A program made the position numbers and the translations under genes. This document shows positions 8,799 through 16,691 of a DNA stretch of 64,000 nucleotides, piece after piece. This stretch comes from Thermoleophilaceae bacterium. Lineage in GTDB: Bacteria; Actinomycetota; Thermoleophilia; Solirubrobacterales; Thermoleophilaceae. The stretch lies in contig JADGHQ010000004.1 in NCBI GenBank assembly GCA_019683805.1, positions 1 to 64,000 of the forward strand, written 5' to 3'. The stretch's first letter is position 1, and each line of letters begins with the position of its first letter. Under the pieces are notes generated by a model. It saw only the letters and a program-made list of their open reading frames with translations. It had not been told where the DNA came from and searched no databases.

Positions 8799-9896
8799 AT
8801 GGCCACCGAGGCGGCTCGCAGGCGGCTCGACCCGAGCGTCTTCCGGCTCCCCGTCGAGCGCATGCGCTCGGGCTACTACACCGACGCGTACTTCAACTAC
8901 ACGAAGGAGCTGCTCGAGGCGGAGGGCCGGCACCCACGCGTGACGATGCAGGTCTTCCAGAAGAACGAGTCCGTGCTCGGCGGCGTCGACGAGGCGATCG
9001 CCATCCTCAAGCTCTGCTCGGGCCGCAGGGCGGAGGACGGCTCCTGGATCCCGGGCTGGGACCAGCTCGAGGTCTGGGCGCTCCACGAGGGCGACGAGAT
9101 CGCGCCGCACGAGACGGTGATGACGATCGAGGGCGACTACTCGCTGTTCGCTCACCTCGAGACGCTCTACCTCGGCTGCATGGCCCGCCGCACGCTCGTG
9201 ATGAAGAACGTCCGCGACGTGGTCGAGGCGGCGGACGGCAAGCAGATCCTCTTCTTCCCCGCCCGACACGACCACTGGCTCGTCCAGACGGGCGACGGCT
9301 GGTCCGCGCACGTCGCCGGGGCGATCGGCGTCTCGACGGACGCGCAGGCGTCGTGGTGGGGCGGCCGCGGCGTGGGCACCGTGCCGCACGGGCTGATCGC
9401 CGCCTACGGAGGGGACACGGTGGCGGCGGCGAAGGCCTTCGCGCGCCGCTTCGCGGGCGAGATGAACGTGACCGTGCTGGTCGACTTCGAGAACGACTCG
9501 GTGCGCACGGCGCTCGCGGTGGCGGACGCGCTCGGCCACGACCTCTGGGGCGTGCGGCTCGACACCTCGGAGTCGCTCGTCGACCGCTCTCTCTGGCACG
9601 AGATGGGCGATTTCGACCCCCGCGGCGTCAACCCGGTGCTCGTCGAGCGCGTGCGCGAGGCGCTCGACCGCGCGGGGCACGATCACGTGAAGATCGTCGT
9701 GTCGGGCGGCTTCGACGTCGACAAGATCAGGTGCTTCGAGCGCGCGGGCGTCCCCGTCGACGCCTACGGCGTCGGCTCGTCGCTGCTGCGCGGCGCGAAC
9801 GACTTCACCGCCGACGTCGTGCGGGTCGACGGGCGCGAGTGCGCCAAGGTGGGGCGCCGGTACCGCCCGAACCCCCGGCTCGAGCTCGTGGAGTAA
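8799..9896 (+). CDS. pncB: Nicotinate phosphoribosyltransferase family protein
   Basis: A 365-residue type II phosphoribosyltransferase that should join nicotinate and PRPP in NAD salvage. Supporting motifs are SGYYTDAYFNYTKELL near the N-terminus, VMTIEGDYSLFAHLETLYLG, and the phosphate-binding region KIVVSGGFDVDKIRCFE with AYGVGSSLLRGANDFTADVV at the C-terminal end. The length is on the short side for PncB and close to the archaeal/actinobacterial form, so the related quinolinate or nicotinamide enzymes cannot be fully excluded. ftsH-like starts 34 bases later, preceded by AGGAAGGGGC, a ribosome-binding site. Confidence 0.85.
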   Translation: MATEAARRRLDPSVFRLPVERMRSGYYTDAYFNYTKELLEAEGRHPRVTMQVFQKNESVLGGVDEAIAILKLCSGRRAEDGSWIPGWDQLEVWALHEGDEIAPHETVMTIEGDYSLFAHLETLYLGCMARRTLVMKNVRDVVEAADGKQILFFPARHDHWLVQTGDGWSAHVAGAIGVSTDAQASWWGGRGVGTVPHGLIAAYGGDTVAAAKAFARRFAGEMNVTVLVDFENDSVRTALAVADALGHDLWGVRLDTSESLVDRSLWHEMGDFDPRGVNPVLVERVREALDRAGHDHVKIVVSGGFDVDKIRCFERAGVPVDAYGVGSSLLRGANDFTADVVRVDGRECAKVGRRYRPNPRLELVE

Positions 9897-9930
9897 TGAT
9901 CTCCCGACCGCGCGCCGATCAGGAAGGGGC

Positions 9931-11475
9931 ATGAGCCTGCCGGCGGCAATCGACCTCAGCGGCTTCCAGGACTGGGCGATCACCTGGCTGCCGATCATCT
10001 TCATGGGCCTGATCGTCCTGCTGATCGGGTGGACGCTCCGCTACATGCCGCGGACCAAGCCCCAGGAGATCAAGCCCGAGTCCGCCGAGTCGATCCGCTG
10101 GGACGATGTCGCCGGCGTCGAGGAGGCGAAGGAGGAGCTGCGCGAGATCGTGGAGTTCCTGCGCGACCCCAAGCGCTTCCGCAAGCTCGGCGCGAAGGTC
10201 CCGAAGGGGGTGCTCCTGCACGGCCCGCCGGGAACCGGGAAGACGCTGCTCGCCAAGGCCGTGGCCAGCGAGTCCAAGGCCAAGTTCTTCGCGCAGTCGG
10301 CTTCCTCGTTCGTCGAGATGTTCGCGGGGCTGGGCGCCGCGCGCATCCGCCGCCTCTTCCGCCAGGCCCGCAAGCACAGGCCCGCGATCGTGTTCATCGA
10401 CGAGCTCGACGCCGTGGGCGCCACGCGCGGCAGCGACATCTCCGGCGAGAAGGACCAGACGCTCAACCAGCTGCTCGTCGAGATGGACGGCTTCGGCGGC
10501 TCGGACGAGCTCGTGGTGATCGCCGCCTCGAACCTGCTCGAGAAGCTCGACCCGGCGCTGCTGCGCCCCGGCCGCTTCGACCGCCAGATCTTCGTGCCGC
10601 CGCCCGACCTGCGCGGGCGGAGGGAGATCCTCGGGGTCCACACGCGCAACAAGCCGCTCGCGGGCGGCGTCGACCTCGACATCGTCGCGCGCCAGACGAG
10701 CGGGCTCACCGGCGCCGACCTCGCCAACATCTGCAACGAGGCCGCGATCTTCGCGGGCCGCGAGCGGCGCGACACGATCCTCATGCGCGACTTCGAGGCC
10801 GCCCTCGAGCGCGTCGTGGCGGGCATGCAGTCGCGGCGGGTCATCAGCGACCACGAGAAGCGCGTGGTCGCCTACCACGAGGCCGGGCACGCGCTCTGCT
10901 CCGAGCTCCTGCCCTCGGTCGAGAAGGTCCACAAGATCTCGATCATCCCCCGCGGCCGGGCGCTCGGATACACGCTCAACCTGCCCGAGGAGGACCGCTA
11001 CCTGAAGTCGAAGGAGGAGCTGATCGACCACCTCGTAGTGCTGCTCGCCGGCCGCGTGGCGGAGCACGTGGTGTTCGGGCAGATCACGACGGGCGCCTCC
11101 GACGACCTGCGCCGCGTGAACGAGATCAGCCGCTCGATGGTCGCCGAGTACGGGATGGGCACCGAGCTCAAGTCCCGGCGGCTGCCGGTGGACGACTGGA
11201 GCGTCTCGGACGCCACCCGCCGCCTGCTCGACGAGGAGCAGGCCCACATCACCGACCTCGCCTACCGCCGCGCGCTCGCGCTGATCGTCGAGAACCGGCC
11301 GCTGCTCGACGCCTTCGCCGAGCACCTGCTGCAGGAGGAGGTGCTCGAGCGCGACGACATCGACCGCATCATGGCCCTCCACCGCGCGGACGTGCTGCGG
11401 AAGATGAGCGAGCAGCGCGGCGGCGAGGCGCAGGTCGCCGCGAGCGAGCGCCTCGAGCCGGACGCCGGCGAGTAG
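9931..11475 (+). CDS. Short FtsH-like AAA+ zinc protease with one membrane segment
   Basis: A 514-residue member of the FtsH family. One hydrophobic segment (about 15-36) is followed directly by the AAA+ domain: WDDVAGVEEAKEEL, Walker A GPPGTGKT at 98-105, Walker B FIDELDA near 155-161, and the second region of homology RPGRFDRQI. The zinc motif is HEAGH at 316-320, with a later FGQITTGASDDLRRV. Classical FtsH has two membrane segments around a periplasmic domain and about 640 residues; here the periplasmic domain and one segment are missing. The pore loop reads FVEMFAG and the next motif LGAARIRRLF. Probably a membrane-tethered quality-control protease. Confidence 0.9.
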   Translation: MSLPAAIDLSGFQDWAITWLPIIFMGLIVLLIGWTLRYMPRTKPQEIKPESAESIRWDDVAGVEEAKEELREIVEFLRDPKRFRKLGAKVPKGVLLHGPPGTGKTLLAKAVASESKAKFFAQSASSFVEMFAGLGAARIRRLFRQARKHRPAIVFIDELDAVGATRGSDISGEKDQTLNQLLVEMDGFGGSDELVVIAASNLLEKLDPALLRPGRFDRQIFVPPPDLRGRREILGVHTRNKPLAGGVDLDIVARQTSGLTGADLANICNEAAIFAGRERRDTILMRDFEAALERVVAGMQSRRVISDHEKRVVAYHEAGHALCSELLPSVEKVHKISIIPRGRALGYTLNLPEEDRYLKSKEELIDHLVVLLAGRVAEHVVFGQITTGASDDLRRVNEISRSMVAEYGMGTELKSRRLPVDDWSVSDATRRLLDEEQAHITDLAYRRALALIVENRPLLDAFAEHLLQEEVLERDDIDRIMALHRADVLRKMSEQRGGEAQVAASERLEPDAGE

Positions 11476-11478
11476 ACT
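11473..11478 (+). promoter_or_regulatory. Leaderless -10 element (TAGACT) before the epimerase gene
   Basis: TAGACT lies 8 bases before the GTG and begins with the TAG stop codon of the FtsH-like gene, so the promoter is packed into the end of the previous gene. Confidence 0.5.
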
Positions 11479-11486
11479 CGTGCGCC

Positions 11487-11891
11487 GTGTTCGGGCGCAT
11501 CGACCACGTCGGCGTGGCCGTCGAGGACCTCGACGCCGCCATCGAGCTCTACTCCCGCGACTTCGAGATGGCTGAGCAGCACCGCGAGACGGTGGAGGCC
11601 TTCGGCGTCGAGGCCGTGCTGCTCGAGGTGGGCGACGGCCACATCGAGCTGCTGCGGCCGCTCTCCGCGGACACGGGGGTCGGCAGGTTCCTCAAGCGCA
11701 ACGGTCCCGGGCTCCACCACGTGGCCTACGCGACCGACGACATCGAGGCGGCGCTCGAGCGCGTGAAGGCGGCGGGGCTGCGGCTGATCGACGAGCGGCC
11801 GCGCACCGGGATCCGCAACAGCCGCGTGGCCTTCCTGCACCCGAAGTCCACTGGCGGCGTGTTGACCGAGCTGGTGGAGCCGGCGCACTGA
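11487..11891 (+). CDS. mce: Methylmalonyl-CoA epimerase
   Basis: A 134-residue VOC-fold protein close to methylmalonyl-CoA epimerase, which interconverts the (R) and (S) isomers in the propionyl-CoA/succinyl-CoA route. The opening IDHVGVAVEDLDAAIELY, the internal metal ligand in GDGHIELLRPL, GPGLHHVAYATDDIEAAL, and the closing KSTGGVLTELVEP all match the family. GTG is the only plausible start. The next small gene begins one base after the stop. No mutase is in the window. Confidence 0.93.
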   Translation: MFGRIDHVGVAVEDLDAAIELYSRDFEMAEQHRETVEAFGVEAVLLEVGDGHIELLRPLSADTGVGRFLKRNGPGLHHVAYATDDIEAALERVKAAGLRLIDERPRTGIRNSRVAFLHPKSTGGVLTELVEPAH

Positions 11892-11892
11892 C

Positions 11893-12123
11893 ATGGCAGA
11901 CGACGTGAAGCGCGTCGACGTCGGCTTCTCGGGCGGTCAGGTGCTCGCCCTGCGCATGCTCGAGGAGACCTACCGCGGACTCCGCGAGGCCCTCGAGCGC
12001 GGGGACGGCGGCTGGCACGAGCTGCGGACGGAGGACTCCGAGGTGGCGATCTACCTCGGCGAGGTCGTCTACGTCCGGCTCGACACCGAGAGGCACAGCG
12101 TCGGCTTCAGCGGCCGCGGCTGA
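11893..12123 (+). CDS. Small conserved-looking protein of unknown function
   Basis: A 76-residue soluble protein, predicted alpha/beta, with no motif I recognise. It has a helix-rich middle (LALRMLEETYRGLREALERG) and a C-terminal strand region (VAIYLGEVVYVRLD). Interestingly, VGFSG occurs twice, at residues 10-14 and near the C-terminus. It starts one base after the epimerase stop, so it is probably co-translated with it. It is real by position and codon use, but function is unknown. Confidence 0.7.
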   Translation: MADDVKRVDVGFSGGQVLALRMLEETYRGLREALERGDGGWHELRTEDSEVAIYLGEVVYVRLDTERHSVGFSGRG

Positions 12124-12169
12124 GCCCTGGACGCCGCCCCCGGTCGCGCGCACGCGGCGGCGCACGTCG

Positions 12170-12175
12170 TATCCT
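12170..12175 (+). promoter_or_regulatory. Leaderless -10 element (TATCCT) before the PAP2 gene
   Basis: TATCCT is 8 bases before the GTG start, with no Shine-Dalgarno sequence between them. Confidence 0.5.
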
Positions 12176-12183
12176 CCGCCGCC

Positions 12184-12672
12184 GTGCTGCGGGCGGTCGA
12201 CATCGCGCTGCTCAGGCTCCTGCGGACGCACGGCCACACGCCCGTGCTCGAGGCGCCGCTGAAGGCCTACGCCCGGGCGGGGGAGCACGGCGGTCTCTGG
12301 CTCGTCCTCTGCGCGCTCGGCGCGGCCGCTGACCCGGCGCGGCGCGGCACCTGGCTGCGCGCGCTGCGCGCGGTCGCGCTGGCGTACGTCGCCAACCAGG
12401 CGATCAAGCTCGCGGTGCGGCGCCCGCGCCCGCAGCTCCCGGGCCTCCCGCCGCTCACGAGCACGATCACGCGCCTGAGCTACCCGAGCGCGCACAGCGC
12501 GACCGCGTTCGCCTGCGCTCGCAGCCTCGCCGGCCGGACGCTGCCCGCCGCGCCGCTCTACGCCGCGGCGGCGGCGATGGCGCTCAGCCGGCCCTACCTC
12601 GGCGTCCACTATCCCTCCGACGTCCTGGCCGGCGCCGCGCTCGGGGCGGCGGTGGCGGAGCTCGCGGCATGA
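12184..12672 (+). CDS. PAP2-family membrane phosphatase
   Basis: A 162-residue integral membrane protein with the three-part PAP2 signature: KLAVRRPRP, then SYPSAHS, then SRPYLGVHYPSDV, holding the catalytic histidines. Hydrophobic segments lie between them. Family members dephosphorylate undecaprenyl pyrophosphate, phosphatidic acid or similar lipids at the outer face of the membrane; which one applies here cannot be told. GTG start; the stop overlaps the ATG of ychF by 4 bases. Confidence 0.9.
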   Translation: MLRAVDIALLRLLRTHGHTPVLEAPLKAYARAGEHGGLWLVLCALGAAADPARRGTWLRALRAVALAYVANQAIKLAVRRPRPQLPGLPPLTSTITRLSYPSAHSATAFACARSLAGRTLPAAPLYAAAAAMALSRPYLGVHYPSDVLAGAALGAAVAELAA

Positions 12673-13748
12673 GGATCGGCATCGTCGGGCTCCCCAACGC
12701 GGGGAAGTCGTCGCTCTTCAACGCGCTCACGAACGCGGCCGCCGAGGCGGCGAACTACCCGTTCACGACGGTCGAGCCGAACGTCGCGGTGGTGCCGATC
12801 CGCGACGAGCGGCTGGTCGCGGTGGCGGAGACGCTCGGATCCGACCCGATCACGTTCGAGACGATCGCCTTCCACGACATCGCCGGGCTCGTGCGCGGCG
12901 CGCACAAGGGCGAGGGGCTTGGCAACCAGTTCCTCGCGAACATCCGCGAGACGGACGCGATCGTCCACGTGGTCCGCGCCCACGACGATCCGCAGGTGGT
13001 GCACCCGGACGGGCGCGTCGACCCGCTCGCCGACATCGAGACGATCGAGACCGAGCTCGTGTTCGCCGACCTGGAGCAGGCCGAGCGCCGGCTCGAGCGG
13101 GTGGGCCGTCAGGCGCGCTCGGGGGACAAGGCGCTCGTCGGGGAGGCCGACTGGCTGCGCCGCGTGATCGAGGCGCTTCAGGCCGGCCGGCCCGCCCGCT
13201 CGGTGCCGCCTCCCGAGGAGGCGCCCGACTCGCTGCGCAACCTCCAGCCGCTCACGGCGAAGCCCGTGCTGTACGTGGCGAACGTGGGCGAGGGCGAGAC
13301 CGAGGTGCCCGAGCCGATCCGCACGCACGCGGCCGCTGAGGGCGCGAAGGCGGTCGCGGTGAGCGCGCGGCTCGAGTCGGAGCTGTCGGAGCTCGACCCC
13401 GAGGAGGCGGCGATGATGCGGGAGGAGATGGGGGCGCCCGAGTCGGGGCTCGCCGCCGTCGTGCGCGGCGCCTTCGAGCTGCTCCACCTGATCCAGTTCT
13501 TCACGGCCGGCGAGGGCAAGGAGGCGCGCGCGTACGCGATCGAGCGCGGCACGACGGCCTGGGAGGCGGCCGGCGAGATCCACACCGACATCCAGCGCGG
13601 GTTCGTGCGCGCGGAGGTGGTGTCCTGGAGCGACCTGGTCGAGAGCGGCGGCTACGCGGGGGCGCGCGAGCGGGGCCTCCTGCGGCTCGAGGGGCGCGAC
13701 TACGAGATGCGCGACGGCGACGTGATGACCGTGAAGTTCACGCCCTGA
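12669..13748 (+). CDS. ychF: Ribosome-binding GTPase/ATPase YchF (OLA1 family)
   Basis: A 359-residue TRAFAC-class NTPase. G1 is GLPNAGKSS at 7-15, G3 is [20 protein letters not shown], the N/TKxD-equivalent NVGE motif appears in LYVANVGEG, and the C-terminal TGS domain ends in [13 protein letters not shown]. The family prefers ATP and binds ribosomes; it is involved in stress responses. Length and domain order are standard. It is translationally coupled to the PAP2 gene by a 4-base overlap. Confidence 0.97.
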   Translation: MRIGIVGLPNAGKSSLFNALTNAAAEAANYPFTTVEPNVAVVPIRDERLVAVAETLGSDPITFETIAFHDIAGLVRGAHKGEGLGNQFLANIRETDAIVHVVRAHDDPQVVHPDGRVDPLADIETIETELVFADLEQAERRLERVGRQARSGDKALVGEADWLRRVIEALQAGRPARSVPPPEEAPDSLRNLQPLTAKPVLYVANVGEGETEVPEPIRTHAAAEGAKAVAVSARLESELSELDPEEAAMMREEMGAPESGLAAVVRGAFELLHLIQFFTAGEGKEARAYAIERGTTAWEAAGEIHTDIQRGFVRAEVVSWSDLVESGGYAGARERGLLRLEGRDYEMRDGDVMTVKFTP

Positions 13749-13891
13749 AGTCACGGCGCGCATTCGCTGCTAGGGTCGTCTTCGTAAGTCCGGCGCACAA
13801 GAGCCGGAGAAGAAGTGCCGAAGCGCCCGCAGTCGATCGCCCCAGCGCATCCTCCGCGTTCGCAGTGCACACACGCCGTGGAGGAAATCGC
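13749..13891 (+). promoter_or_regulatory. Probable promoter and long 5' leader of the cold-shock gene
   Basis: No gene fits here. TAGGGT at 13771-13776 could be a -10 box. A small stem (CCGGC at about 13790 with GCCGG) and the GGAGG site near the ATG are the only other elements. A cold-responsive leader is inferred by analogy with csp genes. Confidence 0.35.
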
Positions 13892-14095
13892 ATGGCAACA
13901 GGAACCGTGAAGTGGTTCAACGACGACAAGGGGTTCGGCTTCATCACCCCCGACGGTGGTGGCAAGGATCTCTTCGTCCACCACTCGAGCATCAACGGCC
14001 AGGGGTTCAAGTCGCTGGCGGAGGGCGCTCAGGTGTCCTACGACGAGGAGGCCGGCGACAAGGGCCCGAAGGCCGTCAACGTCACCCCGCTCTAG
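13892..14095 (+). CDS. cspA: Cold-shock protein (CspA family)
   Basis: A 67-residue single cold-shock domain that binds single-stranded RNA or DNA. RNP1 is KGFGFI at about 15-20 and RNP2 is DLFVHHS. The ATG has a strong ribosome-binding sequence, GGAGG, 8 bases upstream, unlike many leaderless genes here. The upstream 140 bases carry no gene and, with a possible TAGGGT at 13771, would give a leader of about 110 bases, as is common for csp genes. It is monocistronic. Confidence 0.97.
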   Translation: MATGTVKWFNDDKGFGFITPDGGGKDLFVHHSSINGQGFKSLAEGAQVSYDEEAGDKGPKAVNVTPL

Positions 14096-14125
14096 GCGGG
14101 GCGGCGGCGTGACGGGCGGCCGGCG

Positions 14126-14899
14126 CTAGCGTCCTGCCCTGCGCAGGGCGCGCAGGGCCAGCGCCAGCAGCACGGCCAGCAGGCCTGCGAGCGCGACGAG
14201 CGCAGGCCAGGTCGTGTGCCAGGTCACGTCGCCGACGAAGCCCTGCCGAACGGCGTTCATCACGCGCGTCACCGGGTTGATCCGGGCCACGTCCTGGATC
14301 CACCCGGTGAGCAGGCGCTGCGGCGCGTACGCGGTCGTGAAGAGCACGGCGACGAACATGCCGGCCTGCATCAGCGGCGCCGCGGCCTGCGTGCGGAAGC
14401 GGAGCGCGAGCGCGATCCCCCAGGAGGCGGCCGTCGCCGCGAAGCAGGCGGTGAGCGCAACCGCCAGCACGAGCCCGTCGACGCCCGGCCAGCCCGCGCC
14501 GAGCGCGAAGCCCACCGCCAGCAGGAAGGTCGTCGGCAGCAGCACGCGTACGGCGGCGGAGGCGACCATTCCCGCGAGCAGCACCGCGCGCGGGGCGGGC
14601 GAGACGAGCAGGCGGTCGAACCAGCCCTGCTCGATGTCGCGGGCCAGGTTGACGCCGGTGGCTGCGCCCGTGAAGCCGGCGCCCTGGAGCATCCCCACCG
14701 GCAGCGCGAACGTCAGGTACGACGAGGCGGTGAATCCGGGCAGCACCGCCAGCTTGCCGAACACGGCGGTCGTGCCGAGCACGAAGATCGTCGGCGCGAC
14801 GATCCCGGGTATCGCCGCGCCCGGCACGCGGATGATCTCGTTCAGGCCGCGGCGCGCGAGCAGCGCGACCTGCGTGAGCCTCGCCGAGCCGCGCCTCAT
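14126..14899 (-). CDS. ABC-2 type transporter permease (second of two)
   Basis: A 257-residue membrane protein with about six hydrophobic segments and the ABC-2 opening MRRGSARLTQVALLARRGLN. The internal sequence DIEQGWFDRLLVSPAPRAVL is the conserved cytosolic loop of DrrB-like permeases, and INPVTRVMNAVRQGFVGD is the typical late motif. Its ATG overlaps the stop of the preceding permease gene. With that permease and the upstream ATPase it forms a complete exporter. The substrate is unknown; family members export drugs, lipids or polysaccharides. Confidence 0.92.
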   Translation of the reverse strand: MRRGSARLTQVALLARRGLNEIIRVPGAAIPGIVAPTIFVLGTTAVFGKLAVLPGFTASSYLTFALPVGMLQGAGFTGAATGVNLARDIEQGWFDRLLVSPAPRAVLLAGMVASAAVRVLLPTTFLLAVGFALGAGWPGVDGLVLAVALTACFAATAASWGIALALRFRTQAAAPLMQAGMFVAVLFTTAYAPQRLLTGWIQDVARINPVTRVMNAVRQGFVGDVTWHTTWPALVALAGLLAVLLALALRALRRAGR

Positions 14900-15687
14900 C
14901 CCGCCCTCAGCCTCGCGCGCAGCGCGAAAGCGCTGAACCACGCCCCCACGGCGCCGACGATCGCCACGCCGCCGAGCCCCTTCAGGAACTCGCCGCCGGA
15001 CGCCCCGCGGATCACCGGGTAGCGCAGCGCCTCGGCGATCAGGCTCATCGGGTTGTAGTCCGCGACCGACCGCGCCGGCTCGAGCAGCAAGTGCCGCGGG
15101 AAGAAGGCGGACGAGAGGAACACGACGACGAACACGAGCGGGAAGACGCCCTGCACGACGCTCGCCCGCCCGCTCTTCAGCGCAAGCCCCGCCGCGATCG
15201 CGCCGAAGGCCGCGGCGGTGAGCGGCAGGAGCACGAGGATGGTGAGGATCCCGAGCACCCCGCCCTCGATGCGGGCGCCGAAGATCAGCCCGGCGGCCAC
15301 GAACCACAGAGCCGACAGCAGCCCGAGCGCCGCGGTGCCCGCAAGCCGCCCGACCACCAGCACCCAGCGCGACACCGGCGCCGCCACCAGCCTGTCGATG
15401 AAGCCCATCTCGACGTCGAGCGCGAGCGCGATCCCGCCGCTCACCCCGGCGAGCATGGTCGACTGGAGCATCGCGCCGGCGAGCTCGAAGTCGAGGAAGC
15501 CGTGGACGCGGGGGAAGCCCGGGATGTGGACCGCGCTGCCGGCGCCGCCGGTGTTGACGGCGAGCACGAGCGAGGGGAACACGACGACGGGGGCGAGGAA
15601 CTGCGGCCGGCGGAACGCCTGCTTGAGCGCGCGCCGGCTCAGCGCCGCCACCACCCGCAGCTGGGCGAGCAGGTGCGCGCGCCTCAT
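14896..15687 (-). CDS. ABC-2 type transporter permease (first of two)
   Basis: A 263-residue ABC-2 permease related to the next gene: DVEMGFIDRLVAAPVSRWVL is the DrrB-like cytosolic loop, and YNPMSLIAEALRYPVIRG the late motif. Six hydrophobic segments can be traced. It overlaps both neighbours by 4 bases, so ATPase, permease 1 and permease 2 form one translationally coupled unit. Two different permeases suggest a heterodimeric channel. Confidence 0.92.
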   Translation of the reverse strand: MRRAHLLAQLRVVAALSRRALKQAFRRPQFLAPVVVFPSLVLAVNTGGAGSAVHIPGFPRVHGFLDFELAGAMLQSTMLAGVSGGIALALDVEMGFIDRLVAAPVSRWVLVVGRLAGTAALGLLSALWFVAAGLIFGARIEGGVLGILTILVLLPLTAAAFGAIAAGLALKSGRASVVQGVFPLVFVVVFLSSAFFPRHLLLEPARSVADYNPMSLIAEALRYPVIRGASGGEFLKGLGGVAIVGAVGAWFSAFALRARLRAG

Positions 15688-16658
15688 CGTGCCGCGGGCT
15701 CCCGCTCGGGCTCCCGCTCGTCCCCGTCGCCTTCGAGCAGGTGGCCCGTCTTGGCGAGGAAGACGTCGTCGAGCGTCGGCCGGTGCAGGTCCAGCGACTC
15801 GACGGCGATTCCGGCGTCGTCGAGCGAGCGCACAACCGCGGCCACGTCCTCTGCGCCGCGCTCGAGCGCGACCGACACCGAGCCCCCGCGCTCGGGCCGC
15901 GGCTCGCCGAACCGCCGCAGCACCTCGTGAGCGCGGTCGGCCGCGCCGTCGGCGGGCCGCAGCACGAGCCGCGGCCGGCCCACCTCCGCCTTGAGCGCCT
16001 CGGGCGTGCCCTCCGCGGCCATCGCGCCCCCGTCGATGATGCCGACGCGATCGGCGAGCTGGTCCGCCTCCTCGAGGTACTGCGTCGTGAGGAAGACGGT
16101 GGTGCCGTCCTCGTTGAGCTTGCGCACCTCCTCCCAGATCGCCTGCCGGCTCTGGGGGTCGAGGCCCGTCGTGGGCTCGTCGAGGAAGAGGACGCGCGGC
16201 TCGTGCACGAGCGCCATTGCGAGGTCGAGCCGGCGGCGCATCCCGCCCGAGTAGGTGCCCACCCGCCTGTCCGCGGCGCGCGTGAGCCCGACGCGCTCGA
16301 TCAGCTCCGCCCCGCGCCTGCGCCCCTCCGAGCGCCGGATCCCGTGCAGCGCCGCCTGCAGCTCGATCAGCTCCACGCCGGTCATCAGCGGGTCGAGGGC
16401 CGCCTCCTGGAGCGCCACCCCGATCGAGCGCCGTACCGCTGCCGCCTCGCGCACCACGTGGAACCCCGCCACGCGCGCCTCGCCGCCGGTCGGCCGCAGC
16501 AGCGTGGTGAGCATCCTCACCGTGGTGGTCTTTCCGGCGCCGTTCGGGCCGAGAAAGGCGTAGATCTCGCCGTCGGCGACTTCGAGGTCGAGTCCCGAGA
16601 CGGCGACCACGCCGCCGCCGAACTCACGGGCCAGTGAGCGAGTCACGATCGCGGGCAC
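15684..16658 (-). CDS. ABC exporter ATP-binding protein (DrrA-like)
   Basis: A 324-residue ATPase. Walker A FLGPNGAGKTTTVRML lies at about 34-49, the signature TYSGGMRRRLDLAMAL and Walker B VLFLDEPTTGLDPQSR follow, and the switch His is in FLTTQYLEE. The C-terminal extension with DDVFLAKTGHLLEG is the DrrA-family tail. The GTG start is preceded by TAGGAT at 8 bases, so the mRNA is probably leaderless. It heads the three-gene exporter operon. Confidence 0.95.
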   Translation of the reverse strand: MPAIVTRSLAREFGGGVVAVSGLDLEVADGEIYAFLGPNGAGKTTTVRMLTTLLRPTGGEARVAGFHVVREAAAVRRSIGVALQEAALDPLMTGVELIELQAALHGIRRSEGRRRGAELIERVGLTRAADRRVGTYSGGMRRRLDLAMALVHEPRVLFLDEPTTGLDPQSRQAIWEEVRKLNEDGTTVFLTTQYLEEADQLADRVGIIDGGAMAAEGTPEALKAEVGRPRLVLRPADGAADRAHEVLRRFGEPRPERGGSVSVALERGAEDVAAVVRSLDDAGIAVESLDLHRPTLDDVFLAKTGHLLEGDGDEREPEREPAAR

Positions 16659-16666
16659 GGCCCGCC

Positions 16667-16672
16667 ATCCTA
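16667..16672 (-). promoter_or_regulatory. Leaderless -10 element (TAGGAT) of the ABC-2 exporter operon
   Basis: On the minus strand TAGGAT stands 8 bases before the GTG start of the ATPase gene, without a ribosome-binding sequence. Confidence 0.5.
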
Positions 16673-16691
16673 GAGACCGCCGCCGGCCGGC

